From NCBI GenBank assembly GCA_018816735.1, contig JAHIVH010000066.1, positions 62,001 through 126,000 of the forward strand: a stretch of DNA of 64,000 nucleotides. The letters are read 5' to 3'. Positions 18,660 to 28,500 of the stretch are shown one piece after another. The first letter of the stretch is position 1; each line of letters opens with the position of its first letter. The DNA comes from Pseudomonadota bacterium (GTDB lineage: Bacteria > Desulfobacterota > Desulfobacteria > Desulfobacterales > JAHIVH01). The notes beneath the pieces are model-generated. The model worked only from the letters and a program-made list of their open reading frames with translations, had not been told where the DNA came from and did no database searches. Position numbers and translations under genes: made by a program.

Positions 18660-18792
18660 TTAACTATTCCATAGAGTTAAAATAAATATTTTCATTGACG
18701 CCAATTGATAGTAAAATAATTTTTTGTATAGATATGAGCACAAATCAAGTTGGTCATTTTATCCATTTGTTTTACAGATATTTATTTGATCA

Positions 18793-20271
18793 TCAACTGT
18801 CTTTAAATTCAATGGATCCGATAACTGGCAATTCGAGATATTGTTCTACCTGCTCAGGGGTTTTGAATGAATGATCAAAAAACTCTTTGATGAATCCAAT
18901 AGATAATCCTAGCAGAAATCCGGTAATGATGCCAATAGGGATCACCAGGGGTTTTCTTGGGAAATAAGGTTTATCGGGCACACCTGCTTTACTTAAAATC
19001 TGAACATTAGACATTTGCGTGATTTGTGATTTCTGTTCGATTCTTGACTCTTCATATTTGCTGAAAAATATTTTGTAATTGTCCTGATAAAGTTTAATAT
19101 CATAAAGTAAACGGTTTAACTTTGAATCAACAGCCTTTGCCTTTTTTATTTCCACAAGTAAAAGATCAAGCTTATTTTGCTTGTTTTCTATACTTCCCTT
19201 GATCGTTTCCAGCTCATATTTCTTTTCTCTTATAGTACTTTTAATCAGAAATAACTGTTTTTCCGATAACTTTTTAATCTGGTCTTCAAGAATTCTGATA
19301 GTGGGGGTATCCTTCTTATATATTTTTGTTTTTTTCAGGTAATCAAACCTCAGAACATTTAATTGCTCATTAAATTCTCTAATATCCTGATTTTCGAATT
19401 TATATGGAAAGGGCTGATATATATTGACGTCGTTTTTTAAAAACCGCATCAATAATATATCCAAGTATTGGACGGCTCTCCCTTTTTCAATATATTCATC
19501 ATCAAGCTTGTCCATTTCTTTAGTGATTGAGTCAACAAGATTGATATTGATCATGACATCATTGTCAACATCAACAACCTTCAATTCATCCAGGAGATTG
19601 AGTTTTTGCTGTTCAAACTCATCAAGTTTATCTTTATAAATATTCATTTGCTCAAGAAAAAAATCATTTGTCCCTTTGCTTGTGAAAAGGTCTAACCTGA
19701 ACAGCAAATAATTATCAAACATTGAATTTAATATTAATGTTCCTTGATCAGCATCATTTGATTGAAGCAAAACATCAATAATGTTGGAACCCGGCACAAT
19801 GTTAATATTTAAATTTTCAGAAATATCCAACGCCATTTTTTCAACTTCTGTTAACTCCCTCGCTTCAACGGAATGGAAAAGACGCTGTTTCACCGGCTTT
19901 ATAATTTTATTTTTAATATAATCGATAGGAGAAAATGATTCATTGATTACAAGCTCCCCCCTTTCTATCAAATCTGTTATTGAGGTTTCAATCAAATCTA
20001 AATTTGTAATAACTCGCGTTTCAAGAATAACATCTTCTTTTGTTGGAGGCAGAATAACTCTTGTCACTTTTGTTTCATTTGAACTTTCAAAAGGAACCTG
20101 AACCTTCTTTGATTTGATAAGAATTGAGCCTTCAATATTATAGACAGGCGGATAAAAAAAAGCGACGACTAGTGTTAAAATGCTTAATACCGACGTTGTA
20201 AAAAATATTAATCTTTTATTTGCAAAAAAGATTATGCTGAGTTGTCTTAATATATTATCTGTTTTTTGCAT
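18793..20271 (-). CDS. Chain-length determinant / polysaccharide co-polymerase (Wzz-like)
   Basis: A 492-residue protein with a membrane helix at ~20-45, a long periplasmic region rich in coiled coil (~150-420), and a second helix near the C-terminus after the Pro-rich AGVPDKPYFPRKP, the hallmark of Wzz proteins. It ends with GSIEFKDS in the cytoplasm and lacks a fused kinase domain; the separate ATPase at 21392-22009 fills that place. It controls chain length and couples polymerisation to export through the outer-membrane lipoprotein encoded next to it. Confidence 0.88.
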   Translation of the reverse strand: MQKTDNILRQLSIIFFANKRLIFFTTSVLSILTLVVAFFYPPVYNIEGSILIKSKKVQVPFESSNETKVTRVILPPTKEDVILETRVITNLDLIETSITDLIERGELVINESFSPIDYIKNKIIKPVKQRLFHSVEARELTEVEKMALDISENLNINIVPGSNIIDVLLQSNDADQGTLILNSMFDNYLLFRLDLFTSKGTNDFFLEQMNIYKDKLDEFEQQKLNLLDELKVVDVDNDVMININLVDSITKEMDKLDDEYIEKGRAVQYLDILLMRFLKNDVNIYQPFPYKFENQDIREFNEQLNVLRFDYLKKTKIYKKDTPTIRILEDQIKKLSEKQLFLIKSTIREKKYELETIKGSIENKQNKLDLLLVEIKKAKAVDSKLNRLLYDIKLYQDNYKIFFSKYEESRIEQKSQITQMSNVQILSKAGVPDKPYFPRKPLVIPIGIITGFLLGLSIGFIKEFFDHSFKTPEQVEQYLELPVIGSIEFKDS

Positions 20272-20320
20272 GTTTAAATATCACCTATGCCGACAAGAGA
20301 ATTCAATAATATAAAGTTTT

Positions 20321-21337
20321 CTAAAAACTGATATTTTCCAAATTATAATCTAACCCCACTGACGCGCCACGGAAAAATATGATATTTCCGATATATTGGG
20401 CGACATCAGATGCTTTCGCTAATTTTCTTCTTGGCACATACACGATGTCATTTGGTAACAATATCGCCAATAATGCGTCTGGTTTTGCTTGAATCACTGC
20501 TTCGGCATTAATGGACCGGCAGAGGATTTTGTCGCCTTCTTTTCTGATGGCAAGAATCGTGGATGTATATGCATCATCTCTGAACCCACCAGCACTTGCA
20601 ACGGCTTCAAGTATTGATATGGGACGTGTTATTCCATAGAAACCAGATTGCTTGACAGCTCCTAAAACACAAATTTGGGCGCCAACCGATTTGTGTAATA
20701 AAAGATCTACATTTATATCTTCCGTTATTGAATAATAAGCACGGTTTGCTTCTTCTCTGACCTCTGGAATTGTTTTCCCTGCCACCAAAAGATCACCAAC
20801 GAATGGTAGGGAAATGTATCCATCGCTGCGGACGGTAATAAGTTTACTTGCACCATTAGATGTCGATCGAATGGCATCTTTTAATTCTTCAACTTTTCCA
20901 TTATTTTCTTTAACAATAATATATAACTCCGGTTCAAATAGTACAGCGGCATATTTATTTTTTAAAGTTTCTTCTAGCCTGGACGGTTCAAGACCAGCCG
21001 CCAAGACTTCTCCAATATAAGGTAAGGATATCTTCCCGTCCGACCGAATGCGCTGAACCTGATCCAGTTCCGGCGCATTGGGGAATTTTACTTCAATCAC
21101 ATTCAGCGGATATAATTCAAATTGATAGTCCGCTTTTTCATTTTTATAATAAGAAAGATCTATAATATCACCAGGCATCAGTTTGTAATGCGGCAAATAA
21201 TCATAACTTGCTGAAGACTCTCCAAGCTTCTCAAGTTGAATTTGTACTTCCTTGCCTGAACGGATTCCACCTGAACATGACAGTACGGAAATGGTGGCAA
21301 GCCAGAAAACAATTGCTGTTAGATAACGTGAGCCCAT
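20321..21337 (-). CDS. Polysaccharide export lipoprotein (Wza/OPX-like)
   Basis: A protein of about 338 residues. The N-terminus MGSRYLTAIVFWLATISVLSC carries a lipobox with Cys, so it is probably an outer-membrane or periplasmic lipoprotein. The polysaccharide-export domain starts at YKLMPGDIIDLSYYKNE, and two SLBB-like blocks follow (SDGKISLPYIGEV, SDGYISLPFVGDL, then VLGAVKQSGFYGI). The frame reaches 21352, but GGAG lies 7 bases before the ATG at 21337, and that start gives a clean signal peptide. No C-terminal amphipathic helix like that of Wza is obvious, so another porin may complete the channel. Confidence 0.87.
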   Translation of the reverse strand: MGSRYLTAIVFWLATISVLSCSGGIRSGKEVQIQLEKLGESSASYDYLPHYKLMPGDIIDLSYYKNEKADYQFELYPLNVIEVKFPNAPELDQVQRIRSDGKISLPYIGEVLAAGLEPSRLEETLKNKYAAVLFEPELYIIVKENNGKVEELKDAIRSTSNGASKLITVRSDGYISLPFVGDLLVAGKTIPEVREEANRAYYSITEDINVDLLLHKSVGAQICVLGAVKQSGFYGITRPISILEAVASAGGFRDDAYTSTILAIRKEGDKILCRSINAEAVIQAKPDALLAILLPNDIVYVPRRKLAKASDVAQYIGNIIFFRGASVGLDYNLENISF

Positions 21338-21391
21338 AGTATTACTCCACAATAAAATATGTCTTGCGGTTTATAAATAAATTTTGAACAC

Positions 21392-22009
21392 TTAAATATA
21401 TTGATAAAGCCATTGGGGAATATAAAATCTCCGTTTGCTCAGTATGACACCCCGAATTTTAACATCTGCAGATACAAGCCTTTCTTTTATATTTTGAGCG
21501 ACTTCCCACCGGGTACTTTCACAAGCGAGAACCATTATAACTCCATCAACCAATGAAATAACGGTATCCAAAATAGGAAAGTGATTGATGGGACACATGT
21601 CAATCAAAACAAAATCATATTGCGCCTTAAAATGCTCCAAAATGACATTAAAATTGTTGAAATTTACACTTTTAAAACCAAGACTTTTGGGCCAGCCGCC
21701 ACAAACAATATCAAATCCATCATTTGTACGATGGATAATACGATCAAGAGAAATGCCCGGATCCGCCATAATATCTTTTAATCCAGGAGATTCCGATACG
21801 TTGAATAACCTGTTTAATGATTGATGGTTAAAATTTGCGTCTACGACCAGAACCTTAGCGGAATATACATTGGACAATGCTTTGGCAGTTGCAACAACGG
21901 CTGTTGTTGTACCTTCTCCTGAACTCCCTGAAATAAAAGATATTGTCGAGTTTTTTACTATAGTGCTAAAGGATTCAACAATTAATTCATGTGCGCTCAT
22001 CATGTTCAA
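21392..22009 (-). CDS. CpsD/CapB-like P-loop ATPase with altered Walker A
   Basis: A 205-residue cytoplasmic ATPase in the place of a bacterial tyrosine kinase. Walker A is GSSGEGTTT where GxGK(S/T) would be usual, so the invariant Lys is Thr. Walker A' is VLVVDANFNHQSL and Walker B is DFVLIDMCPI. The C-terminus has three tyrosines in the last twelve residues (RRFYIPQWLYQYI), fewer than a typical Tyr cluster. It should partner the Wzz-like protein and regulate polymerisation; whether it still phosphorylates is uncertain. It lies between the export lipoprotein and the initiating sugar transferase. Confidence 0.8.
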   Translation of the reverse strand: MNMMSAHELIVESFSTIVKNSTISFISGSSGEGTTTAVVATAKALSNVYSAKVLVVDANFNHQSLNRLFNVSESPGLKDIMADPGISLDRIIHRTNDGFDIVCGGWPKSLGFKSVNFNNFNVILEHFKAQYDFVLIDMCPINHFPILDTVISLVDGVIMVLACESTRWEVAQNIKERLVSADVKIRGVILSKRRFYIPQWLYQYI

Positions 22010-22094
22010 CTACTCTCCGGATTCATATTACAATTTAAAAATTTCATACACCACCATCAACATTACCTTACAATGAAAAAATTTGTTGTTTTAT

Positions 22095-23243
22095 TCATTG
22101 ATTTATTTTAGCGATACTCAGGCTAAGAATATACTGATCCATTATATATTGGTTTATAGATGAGATCGGTTCATAAAATGCCACAAAAGAATTTTTGCTG
22201 TTTTCCAAGCGGCCATTATTTTTTTTATACACAACCGCTTTACACTTAGAACTTTTCTTAATTTTCTTATTTTTCCTATTCACATTGACTTCAATAACAA
22301 AATTTAATTCTTCATCGACAGATAGATCACGTTCTGTTAAAAAATGGATCGCCTCGTTGTTCATATCGACGATTTCAAAATATTCGCAATCCAACTTTTC
22401 AAAACATTCATCGGAACAATATATGACCGCATTTTTATTTTTGATCCTTTTTAGCTTCCTTTTATTTGAGTCAATTCCTCTTTTAGAAAGGATAGATACA
22501 TGGTCCGAACCAATTTCACACACTTCTTTCACTAAATTCAGGCTTAATTTCAGAAACACCCAAATAAAAAAGGATAGCTGATTAAATAGATTATTATCCT
22601 TAGTAATATATTGGTTATCGATAAAAGCTCTTATCCGTTTTGGCGTTGAATGGGGTGTTAATACCTGAGAGGGGCCTATCAAACCGGGTCTAACTGAAAA
22701 TCGCAAGTCATAACCCGGTATGTTTTTACATTGTTTTTTATACAAAGCTGGTCTTTCGGGGCGGGGACCGACAAAAGCAAGATCGCCCTTGAAAATATTA
22801 AATAATTGTGGCAATTCGTCCAGGCGCGTGGATCGCAAGAATTTGCCGAATTTTAACTCAAGTCCGCTCCCGGAACATAAAACATCCGTCTTAAATTGTT
22901 TTTCAGCACATAATTTAAGTGTTCGAATTTTATATATATTAAACAGTTTTTTATTTTTTCCGAGACGTTTTCCGCTGTATATAAAAGAACCATTTCCCCT
23001 GTTAAATATTAAATATAGAACATAATAAAATCCCATAATACATATGGCGGGAATCAATAATAAAAAAACAATTGTTAAATCAAGGGTTCTGAACAGAACC
23101 TGATTGAAAAATGATTTTAGAAAATTCTCTGGAAACGCTCTGACTCTTGAAAAATCATTTTGTATATTTCCATCATTATGTATGGCGTCCCAATGTGCAA
23201 TTAAAAAACTAAAAAAACCTAAACGATTGATATTTAATTTCAT
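22095..23243 (-). CDS. Initiating sugar-1-phosphate transferase with C-terminal PilZ-like domain
   Basis: A 382-residue first enzyme of the polysaccharide pathway. Residues ~50-240 are a bacterial sugar transferase of the WcaJ/WbaP type: a hydrophobic anchor, YKIRTLK, LRSTRLDELPQLFNIFKGD and FVGPRPERP. It should load the first sugar phosphate onto undecaprenyl phosphate. The extra ~110 C-terminal residues read like a PilZ domain (VDMNNEAIHFL in place of DxSxxG, then FVIEVNVN and FVAFYEPISSINQYI), but the N-terminal RxxxR of c-di-GMP binders is not obvious. A strong GGAGAG site precedes the ATG. It is probably the first gene of the minus-strand operon. Confidence 0.82.
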   Translation of the reverse strand: MKLNINRLGFFSFLIAHWDAIHNDGNIQNDFSRVRAFPENFLKSFFNQVLFRTLDLTIVFLLLIPAICIMGFYYVLYLIFNRGNGSFIYSGKRLGKNKKLFNIYKIRTLKLCAEKQFKTDVLCSGSGLELKFGKFLRSTRLDELPQLFNIFKGDLAFVGPRPERPALYKKQCKNIPGYDLRFSVRPGLIGPSQVLTPHSTPKRIRAFIDNQYITKDNNLFNQLSFFIWVFLKLSLNLVKEVCEIGSDHVSILSKRGIDSNKRKLKRIKNKNAVIYCSDECFEKLDCEYFEIVDMNNEAIHFLTERDLSVDEELNFVIEVNVNRKNKKIKKSSKCKAVVYKKNNGRLENSKNSFVAFYEPISSINQYIMDQYILSLSIAKINQ

Positions 23244-24002
23244 TCTCTCTCCTTAGTCGTTTATATGCTCAACTTCAATCAATCAATTCGTAAAGAGATA
23301 TTCATTGTTACGGTTAACAATGTTTTTGTATTTTAAAAATGTTATTACTACGTTCCAGTGTTGTCGTCAACGGCTAAATGTATTTTTCATGAATTCAGTG
23401 ATTTTGTCATTTATATAATGTGATCTGGATTTCTTGATAAAAGGGTAGTGCTTAATCCTGTCACTCAGAAAAAATAGAGCCGAGGAAATTTTCAACATAT
23501 TTTTAACTAAAAAACATGGTGAAAATCCGCTGCTATTTATGCACTAAAGTTCAGGTGCGCTGATAACCCATTGGGCTGTTGCAGTCAAATTCTTATGAGA
23601 GTCGACAGGAATTCTCGATGAACGGATTAATAAGCAGGAAGTTAAGGCGTAATAAATAAAAGCCCCCGCATAAATATCATTTTTTTTGCTTGTCATAAGT
23701 CAATTGATTGAATACATATTTAATATTGTTTGTCTTTAATGCATCAAGCAAAAGATAATTTACGTGATACAAGACCAAATGTTTACTCTTAAAATGAGCA
23801 TGCTATTCAATGGATAGAAGAAAAACTATTCATTATCGGGTATTTGAACAATTCTTGGGATATGGTTTGAGTATTATTAAAAATGACGGGTACATTACAA
23901 GCTTGACGTTGGCGCAGAGATTACCGTTGCCTATATGAAGAATAAACCAAGGGAAGGTATTATTCTGGAATGCTTTTTCAGATGACAGATGCGGGTTGAA
24001 AT
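23244..24002. other. Long intergenic region upstream of the polysaccharide operon
   Basis: 759 AT-rich bases between divergent genes. The left part should hold the promoter of the minus-strand polysaccharide operon and includes the palindrome at 23303-23322. Around 23895-23990 short frames (for example one containing DVGAEITVAYMKNKPREG) look like a gene relic broken by stops. I found no RNA gene, CRISPR repeat or convincing riboswitch. Confidence 0.45.
23303..23322. promoter_or_regulatory. Perfect palindrome upstream of the polysaccharide operon
   Basis: CATTGTTA (23303-23310) and TAACAATG (23315-23322) are exact inverted copies with a 4-base centre, 60 bases before the sugar-transferase start. 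They are followed on the + strand by TTTTT. An operator in the operon leader is the likelier reading; a + strand terminator would have no gene to terminate. Confidence 0.45.
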
Positions 24003-24521
24003 ATGAATCAGGTAAAGAAATACAACGAATTAGAAATCTATTTTCAAGATGTTGACCATTTTGATATCAAAACAATCCAGGGAAGTGTTGGTTTAAGACA
24101 ATTCATATCCGGTATGCTTTCCTATTACCCCTGGTGGATCGTCACCCTGTATCGGATCCGGGAAGTCCTTGTAAAGCTCCTGGATCTGGTCAAACATGAG
24201 AAACCTGAGATATTGCCTTTAATCACACCGGAAGATTTATCCTTTACGCCAGGGGAAAACGCCTCATTTTTTATTGTAAGAGATGCAAAGGAGGAGACAT
24301 ATTGGGTTTCAGAAACACCGGAAGACAGGCATTTAAAGGCTTACTTCGGGGTAGTGGTTGAAAAGCAGAGCAAAAACTGTTCACGGTTTCATGTATTCAC
24401 ATCCGTCAAATACATCCATTGGACAGGATCGGTTTACTTCAACCTGATACGCCCGTTTCATCATCTTGTGGTTTCACGGATGATGAGGGCAGGTGTGACG
24501 CCATTAACTTATAAAAGGTAA
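24003..24521 (+). CDS. DUF2867-like protein
   Basis: A 172-residue soluble protein. The pattern LPLITPEDLSFTPGENASFFIV, then HLKAYFGVVVE and FHVFTSVKYIHWTGSVYFNLIRPFHHLVV, fits the DUF2867 family; the conserved GxxYxxxIRPFHxxIV-like end is clear. Function is unknown; some members are fused to NAD-binding epimerase-like domains, which are absent here. It is first of a short + strand run with the DUF2845 protein, whose ATG follows by five bases. Confidence 0.65.
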   Translation: MNQVKKYNELEIYFQDVDHFDIKTIQGSVGLRQFISGMLSYYPWWIVTLYRIREVLVKLLDLVKHEKPEILPLITPEDLSFTPGENASFFIVRDAKEETYWVSETPEDRHLKAYFGVVVEKQSKNCSRFHVFTSVKYIHWTGSVYFNLIRPFHHLVVSRMMRAGVTPLTYKR

Positions 24522-24526
24522 CTGCC

Positions 24527-25132
24527 ATGAAGCGAAAAATTTTGATTCCTTTGTTAACAGCGATACATTTGGTCTTTTTCAGCTACTGTTACGCTGAAAG
24601 CACTCTGAATTGCGGGAAGAATATCGTGTCTGTCGGGGATGCGGCATACGATGTTCTAATGAAATGTGAAAAGCCGAAATGGGTGGATGCATCCGAACTT
24701 GACGTGATAAAAGAATTGAATCCCAATGAATGGGTAAAGTCGCACATCAAAAGGGAACTCTGGTTGTATAACCGGGGTCCGAATACTTTTATGAAGGAAC
24801 TGATTTTTGAAAATGACAAACTGGTCGAGATAAAATCATTATCCTACGGCTGTCTGGAAAAGGATATCGGCAGTTTTGCAAATGACGATAACAAGCTGCA
24901 CCTTCGCATGTCAAAGCCGGAGGTCCTCATTTTCTGGGGCAATCCGGATTATCAGACCGATATGACAGAAGAAAGACTTTATAAAGTCAGTGAAAAGGAA
25001 TTCCTGAAATACACCATCTCTATATCCAAATGGATTTACAATTTCGGAGAAAACCGTTTCATCAAGACGCTGGTTTTCGAGAATGGCAGGCTGACAGAAA
25101 TAATAGCAGGCGAGCGTGGATATGGCGAATGA
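24527..25132 (+). CDS. Secreted protein with two DUF2845-like repeats
   Basis: A 201-residue protein with a signal peptide (about residues 1-24, ending YCYAES). The mature part has two related halves: CGKNIVSVGDAAYDVLMKCEKP...WLYNRGPNTFMKELIFENDKLVEI, then LRMSKPEVLIFWGNPDYQ...WIYNFGENRFIKTLVFENGRLTEI. This DUF2845-type unit is typical of small periplasmic or outer-membrane proteins of unknown role. It starts five bases after the DUF2867 stop and is likely cotranscribed. Confidence 0.75.
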   Translation: MKRKILIPLLTAIHLVFFSYCYAESTLNCGKNIVSVGDAAYDVLMKCEKPKWVDASELDVIKELNPNEWVKSHIKRELWLYNRGPNTFMKELIFENDKLVEIKSLSYGCLEKDIGSFANDDNKLHLRMSKPEVLIFWGNPDYQTDMTEERLYKVSEKEFLKYTISISKWIYNFGENRFIKTLVFENGRLTEIIAGERGYGE

Positions 25133-25175
25133 TAGCGATACGGTAAATTTATCTCCATCAAATTATGGGAAATAA

Positions 25176-25579
25176 ATGATTCAGAGTCTTTGGATTTTAA
25201 CTTATTTTATTGTTTTGATTTGGTCAGGTATCAATCCGAAGGATTATTTTACCTGGTTTCTCGAGGTCGTTCCCGCTCTGGTTGTGGGTATTGTGCTCGC
25301 TGGTACCTACAGGAAGTTTCGTCTCACAAGCCTTTCATATACATTGATTCTAATCCATTGTGTCATTTTGATGATCGGTGGCCATTACACATATTCATTG
25401 AGTGGTGGGTGGCCATATTCACAGGAGAATCTGCAGAGGCATTTTTAGGCACACAAGGTTACATTTGGGATACCCAGTCTGATATGGCTTTGGCTTTTTT
25501 AGGTGCAGTTTTAGCCTTACTGTTTTTATCGAAATTACATGATAAACAATTGGAAGAAAACGGTAACCATAAAAAATGA
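25176..25579 (+). pseudogene. Deleted and frameshifted DUF2238 (YjdF-like) membrane protein gene
   Basis: Two pieces of one family are joined in different frames. Codons from 25176 read LWILTYFIVLIWSGINPKDY, TWFLEVVPALVVGI and ILIHCVILMIGGHYTYS, the N-terminal half of DUF2238 proteins. From about 25394 the next frame reads FIEWWVAIFTGESAEAF, LGTQGYIWDTQSDMAL and LLFLSKLHDKQLE, the family's C-terminal third. The middle part, with the His-containing helices that normally separate GGHYTY from IEWWVA (roughly 70 residues), is missing. A deletion with its junction near 25392-25397 explains both the loss and the frameshift. The intact start and the well-preserved halves suggest a recent event. Confidence 0.8.
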
Positions 25580-25594
25580 GAAAAAATAGCTAAT

Positions 25595-28500
25595 ATGAAA
25601 AAATGCCCAAGATGCGACCGTCCTCTACTGGAAAAAGACACAACTGGATGCAGTTATTGTGACTTTGTTTTTGAGCAGGCACCTTCAAAAAAAAACCGTC
25701 CTTTGACAATACTATTGGTTTCTTTCGCCTCGATTTTGCTGATCGCTTATTTGGTGGCACCCGGCCAAGTGGCTTATTGGGTGTATCACTTGATAGGTGG
25801 CATAAAGGGTGTGATAGAAAATAAGGTTAATGAGAATGTTATGCTCAAAGCTGAATCAAAGGACGTCTATCAAGCGTATCTTGATCGTTATACAGTTAAA
25901 CCTGATGTCGAATTGATCAAAACTTTCAGGATCGTTATCGATCTTTACAGGAAATATCATAATTTGCCTGAGGAAAAAACACACTTGGGTATCGGTGATA
26001 TCCGTTATGATGGTGAGACAGCCTTGATTCCTGTCATTAAAAAGGGAAATGTCCTTGCAACCATTCAATTATCCTCAGATACAGGTTTTGAAGGCGCGCT
26101 TAAGGCGCTGGATCAATTATTTGACATTATAGATGGAAAAAAATCGTATGGTTTAATTCCTTCGCAAAGAGGGACATACTGGATGGGTCAATACAAGGCT
26201 ATTATGAATCAATTTCATATGGTTGATTCACTTCCTATTGTAGAAGGCCTATCCGAGTTGGAAAGGCTGTGGCAGAAAGAAGGTTCTGACTCAAGATTGC
26301 TTCTTGCTGCAGCACGCGGCTATGCATTGTTGTATATGTCTTTGTATCCTGATCTGATGAAATATGCCAGAGATTTTACTTCATATGCGCTGGGATTTTT
26401 AGCGCTTGCCAGGCATATTGATCTGGGGATTTCTTCTGTCCGTGAAGAAGCGTTTATTGCCATGATTATGGGATATACGGCTTATGCTGAGGCATTGCTT
26501 AAAAATAGTGCATCTGAATCCAAGGAACCTACAGATGAAATAGTTGACGCTTATATGAGAAAAGATTTTACTGCGCTGAATGCCCTTCAGGGTGAGGGGT
26601 CACGGGTGCTTTCCTATTATTTTCTAACGCGGCTTTACCGTGAAGGCGGTTTGTATCGGGAGGCTGAAGACATAGCAAAGGATGTGTTAACCCGTTTTTC
26701 CGATCATCATCCCGCAGCTGTGGAAGCGATCTATTCCGCAGATTTGAGGATAGCCCAGATACTGACCATACTTTATCCTATGGATATTCTGGCACACATG
26801 GAACAGAATGTATCTCCTGAAACCTTTACAAGTCGTGATGCCTGGATGGAACGGGCCAAAGCTTTTGCAGGTGATCCGTCAACAGGCAGCGGCATATCGT
26901 TTCTACAATTTGAAAATCTGGTTTCAGCCTGGCAGCCTTTTAGAGGTAACGAAAAGTATGCCTTATTTATTGATGTGGAAAGAGTCAAATCCGTATACAG
27001 AGCGCTCTATTCCGGCGCAGCGTATCTAAGATTTCATATGCTGTTTAACCGATTGAGTCAGATGGAGAATGCGGAGAATTACGTTCAAGCCATATCTGAA
27101 GGGAACGATACTTTTCCCTTGACCATGTTGATGAAGGCACAGTTACTAAATGGGCTTGGGGACATCAGTCAGGCAGAGACGATTTGCGAGAAGATAGTCC
27201 GTCTCCCTGAAATCAATTTTTTGCTTGCTTGGAAAGCATTCCTTTGTGTAGACAACCACCAGACGAAATTGAGATTGGCTCCGTATGTTTTAAAAAAGCT
27301 GGATAGCCACCCTGGGACCTTGTCATGCATGGGGAATGTGTGTCAATGGATTTATCAATTTGATAGGGCCGAGACATTATATTCTCGTGCCTTGAAGAAA
27401 GATCCGTTTGAGTTTTTAAATTATCATTCACTTTCACAGGTGACAGGTTCGCCTAAACCTGTTGAAGACGCATTGAAAAAATTTTCTTATAATTTCCCTT
27501 TTCTCGAAGAGGCAGGAGACTACTATGCCAAACAGGGAGATATCGTTTCAAGATACAATGCCATGGCGTGCTACGACAAGGCCATCAAATTGGCCCCATC
27601 AAGACATGATCTGTGGAAACAAAAATCCAGAATGTTAAAGGAGCTGAACCGATACGATGAATCCATAAGCGTACTAAAGGAATGGATCGACAAATTTGGT
27701 CGGAAGGATTTGACTACAACGACATTCAAAGCAGAACTGGCAAGCCGGTATCTGGATATTGAAAAACCGGATGCAGCGCTGGCGGTTCTTTCAGATGAGG
27801 TAGATTCTTATCAGGGCGGCTTTATGATGATTCTTGCGAAAACATATGAAGCGTTAGGTCGTCTTGAAGATGCAAAGAAAATTTATAAAAAGGCTTTTGA
27901 TAGATACCCGACAACAAATCATATATTGTCGGGTAATGCCGCATTCATGTGGCGGTGTGGGGCGTATGACGAGGCTGCGGACTATATTGCAAAAGGGCGT
28001 AAATTAAACGATCAATTCTCCCGGTGGTATTTTAATGATTTTATGAAGGTATTTGCCTCGGAGACTGTAGAAAAAATTATGCAGGCGTTGGTGCCTCTCG
28101 TGGCAAAAGGGGCAGGGGTATGGGAAAGGCGTGCGCTGGCTTTTCGATTTGAAAAAGAAAAACGTCCTGAAATTGCCTACAAGGTAATGACAACATTAGA
28201 ACCGGCCAATCCGATGCAGAAATTTGAAAATACGGTAAACGTATATAAAATTGTCCGGAACTGGAAAGGGGAAGATCAAGCCAGAAAAGTATTGACGCCA
28301 TATTTTTCACCCCAATTGAATGGTCCCTTATCTATGATATTATTCAAGGAAGGTCTGTTTGATCTTCTTTTATCCGGCCTTAAGGAACCGAATGGCTATC
28401 AACAACCATACCGAGAATTCATGTGGCTTATGAAATTGATGGCCTGGCAGGCAAACGGTAAACCTGAAGAATATCTCCCCGAATTCGCAGATCATTACAA

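Noticed and set aside
23515..23640. Cobalamin-riboswitch-like GGTGAAAATCC string upstream of the DUF2867 gene
   Set aside because: The following CCCGC/ACTG core and the closing CCxG-rich box are absent and no B12-related gene follows.
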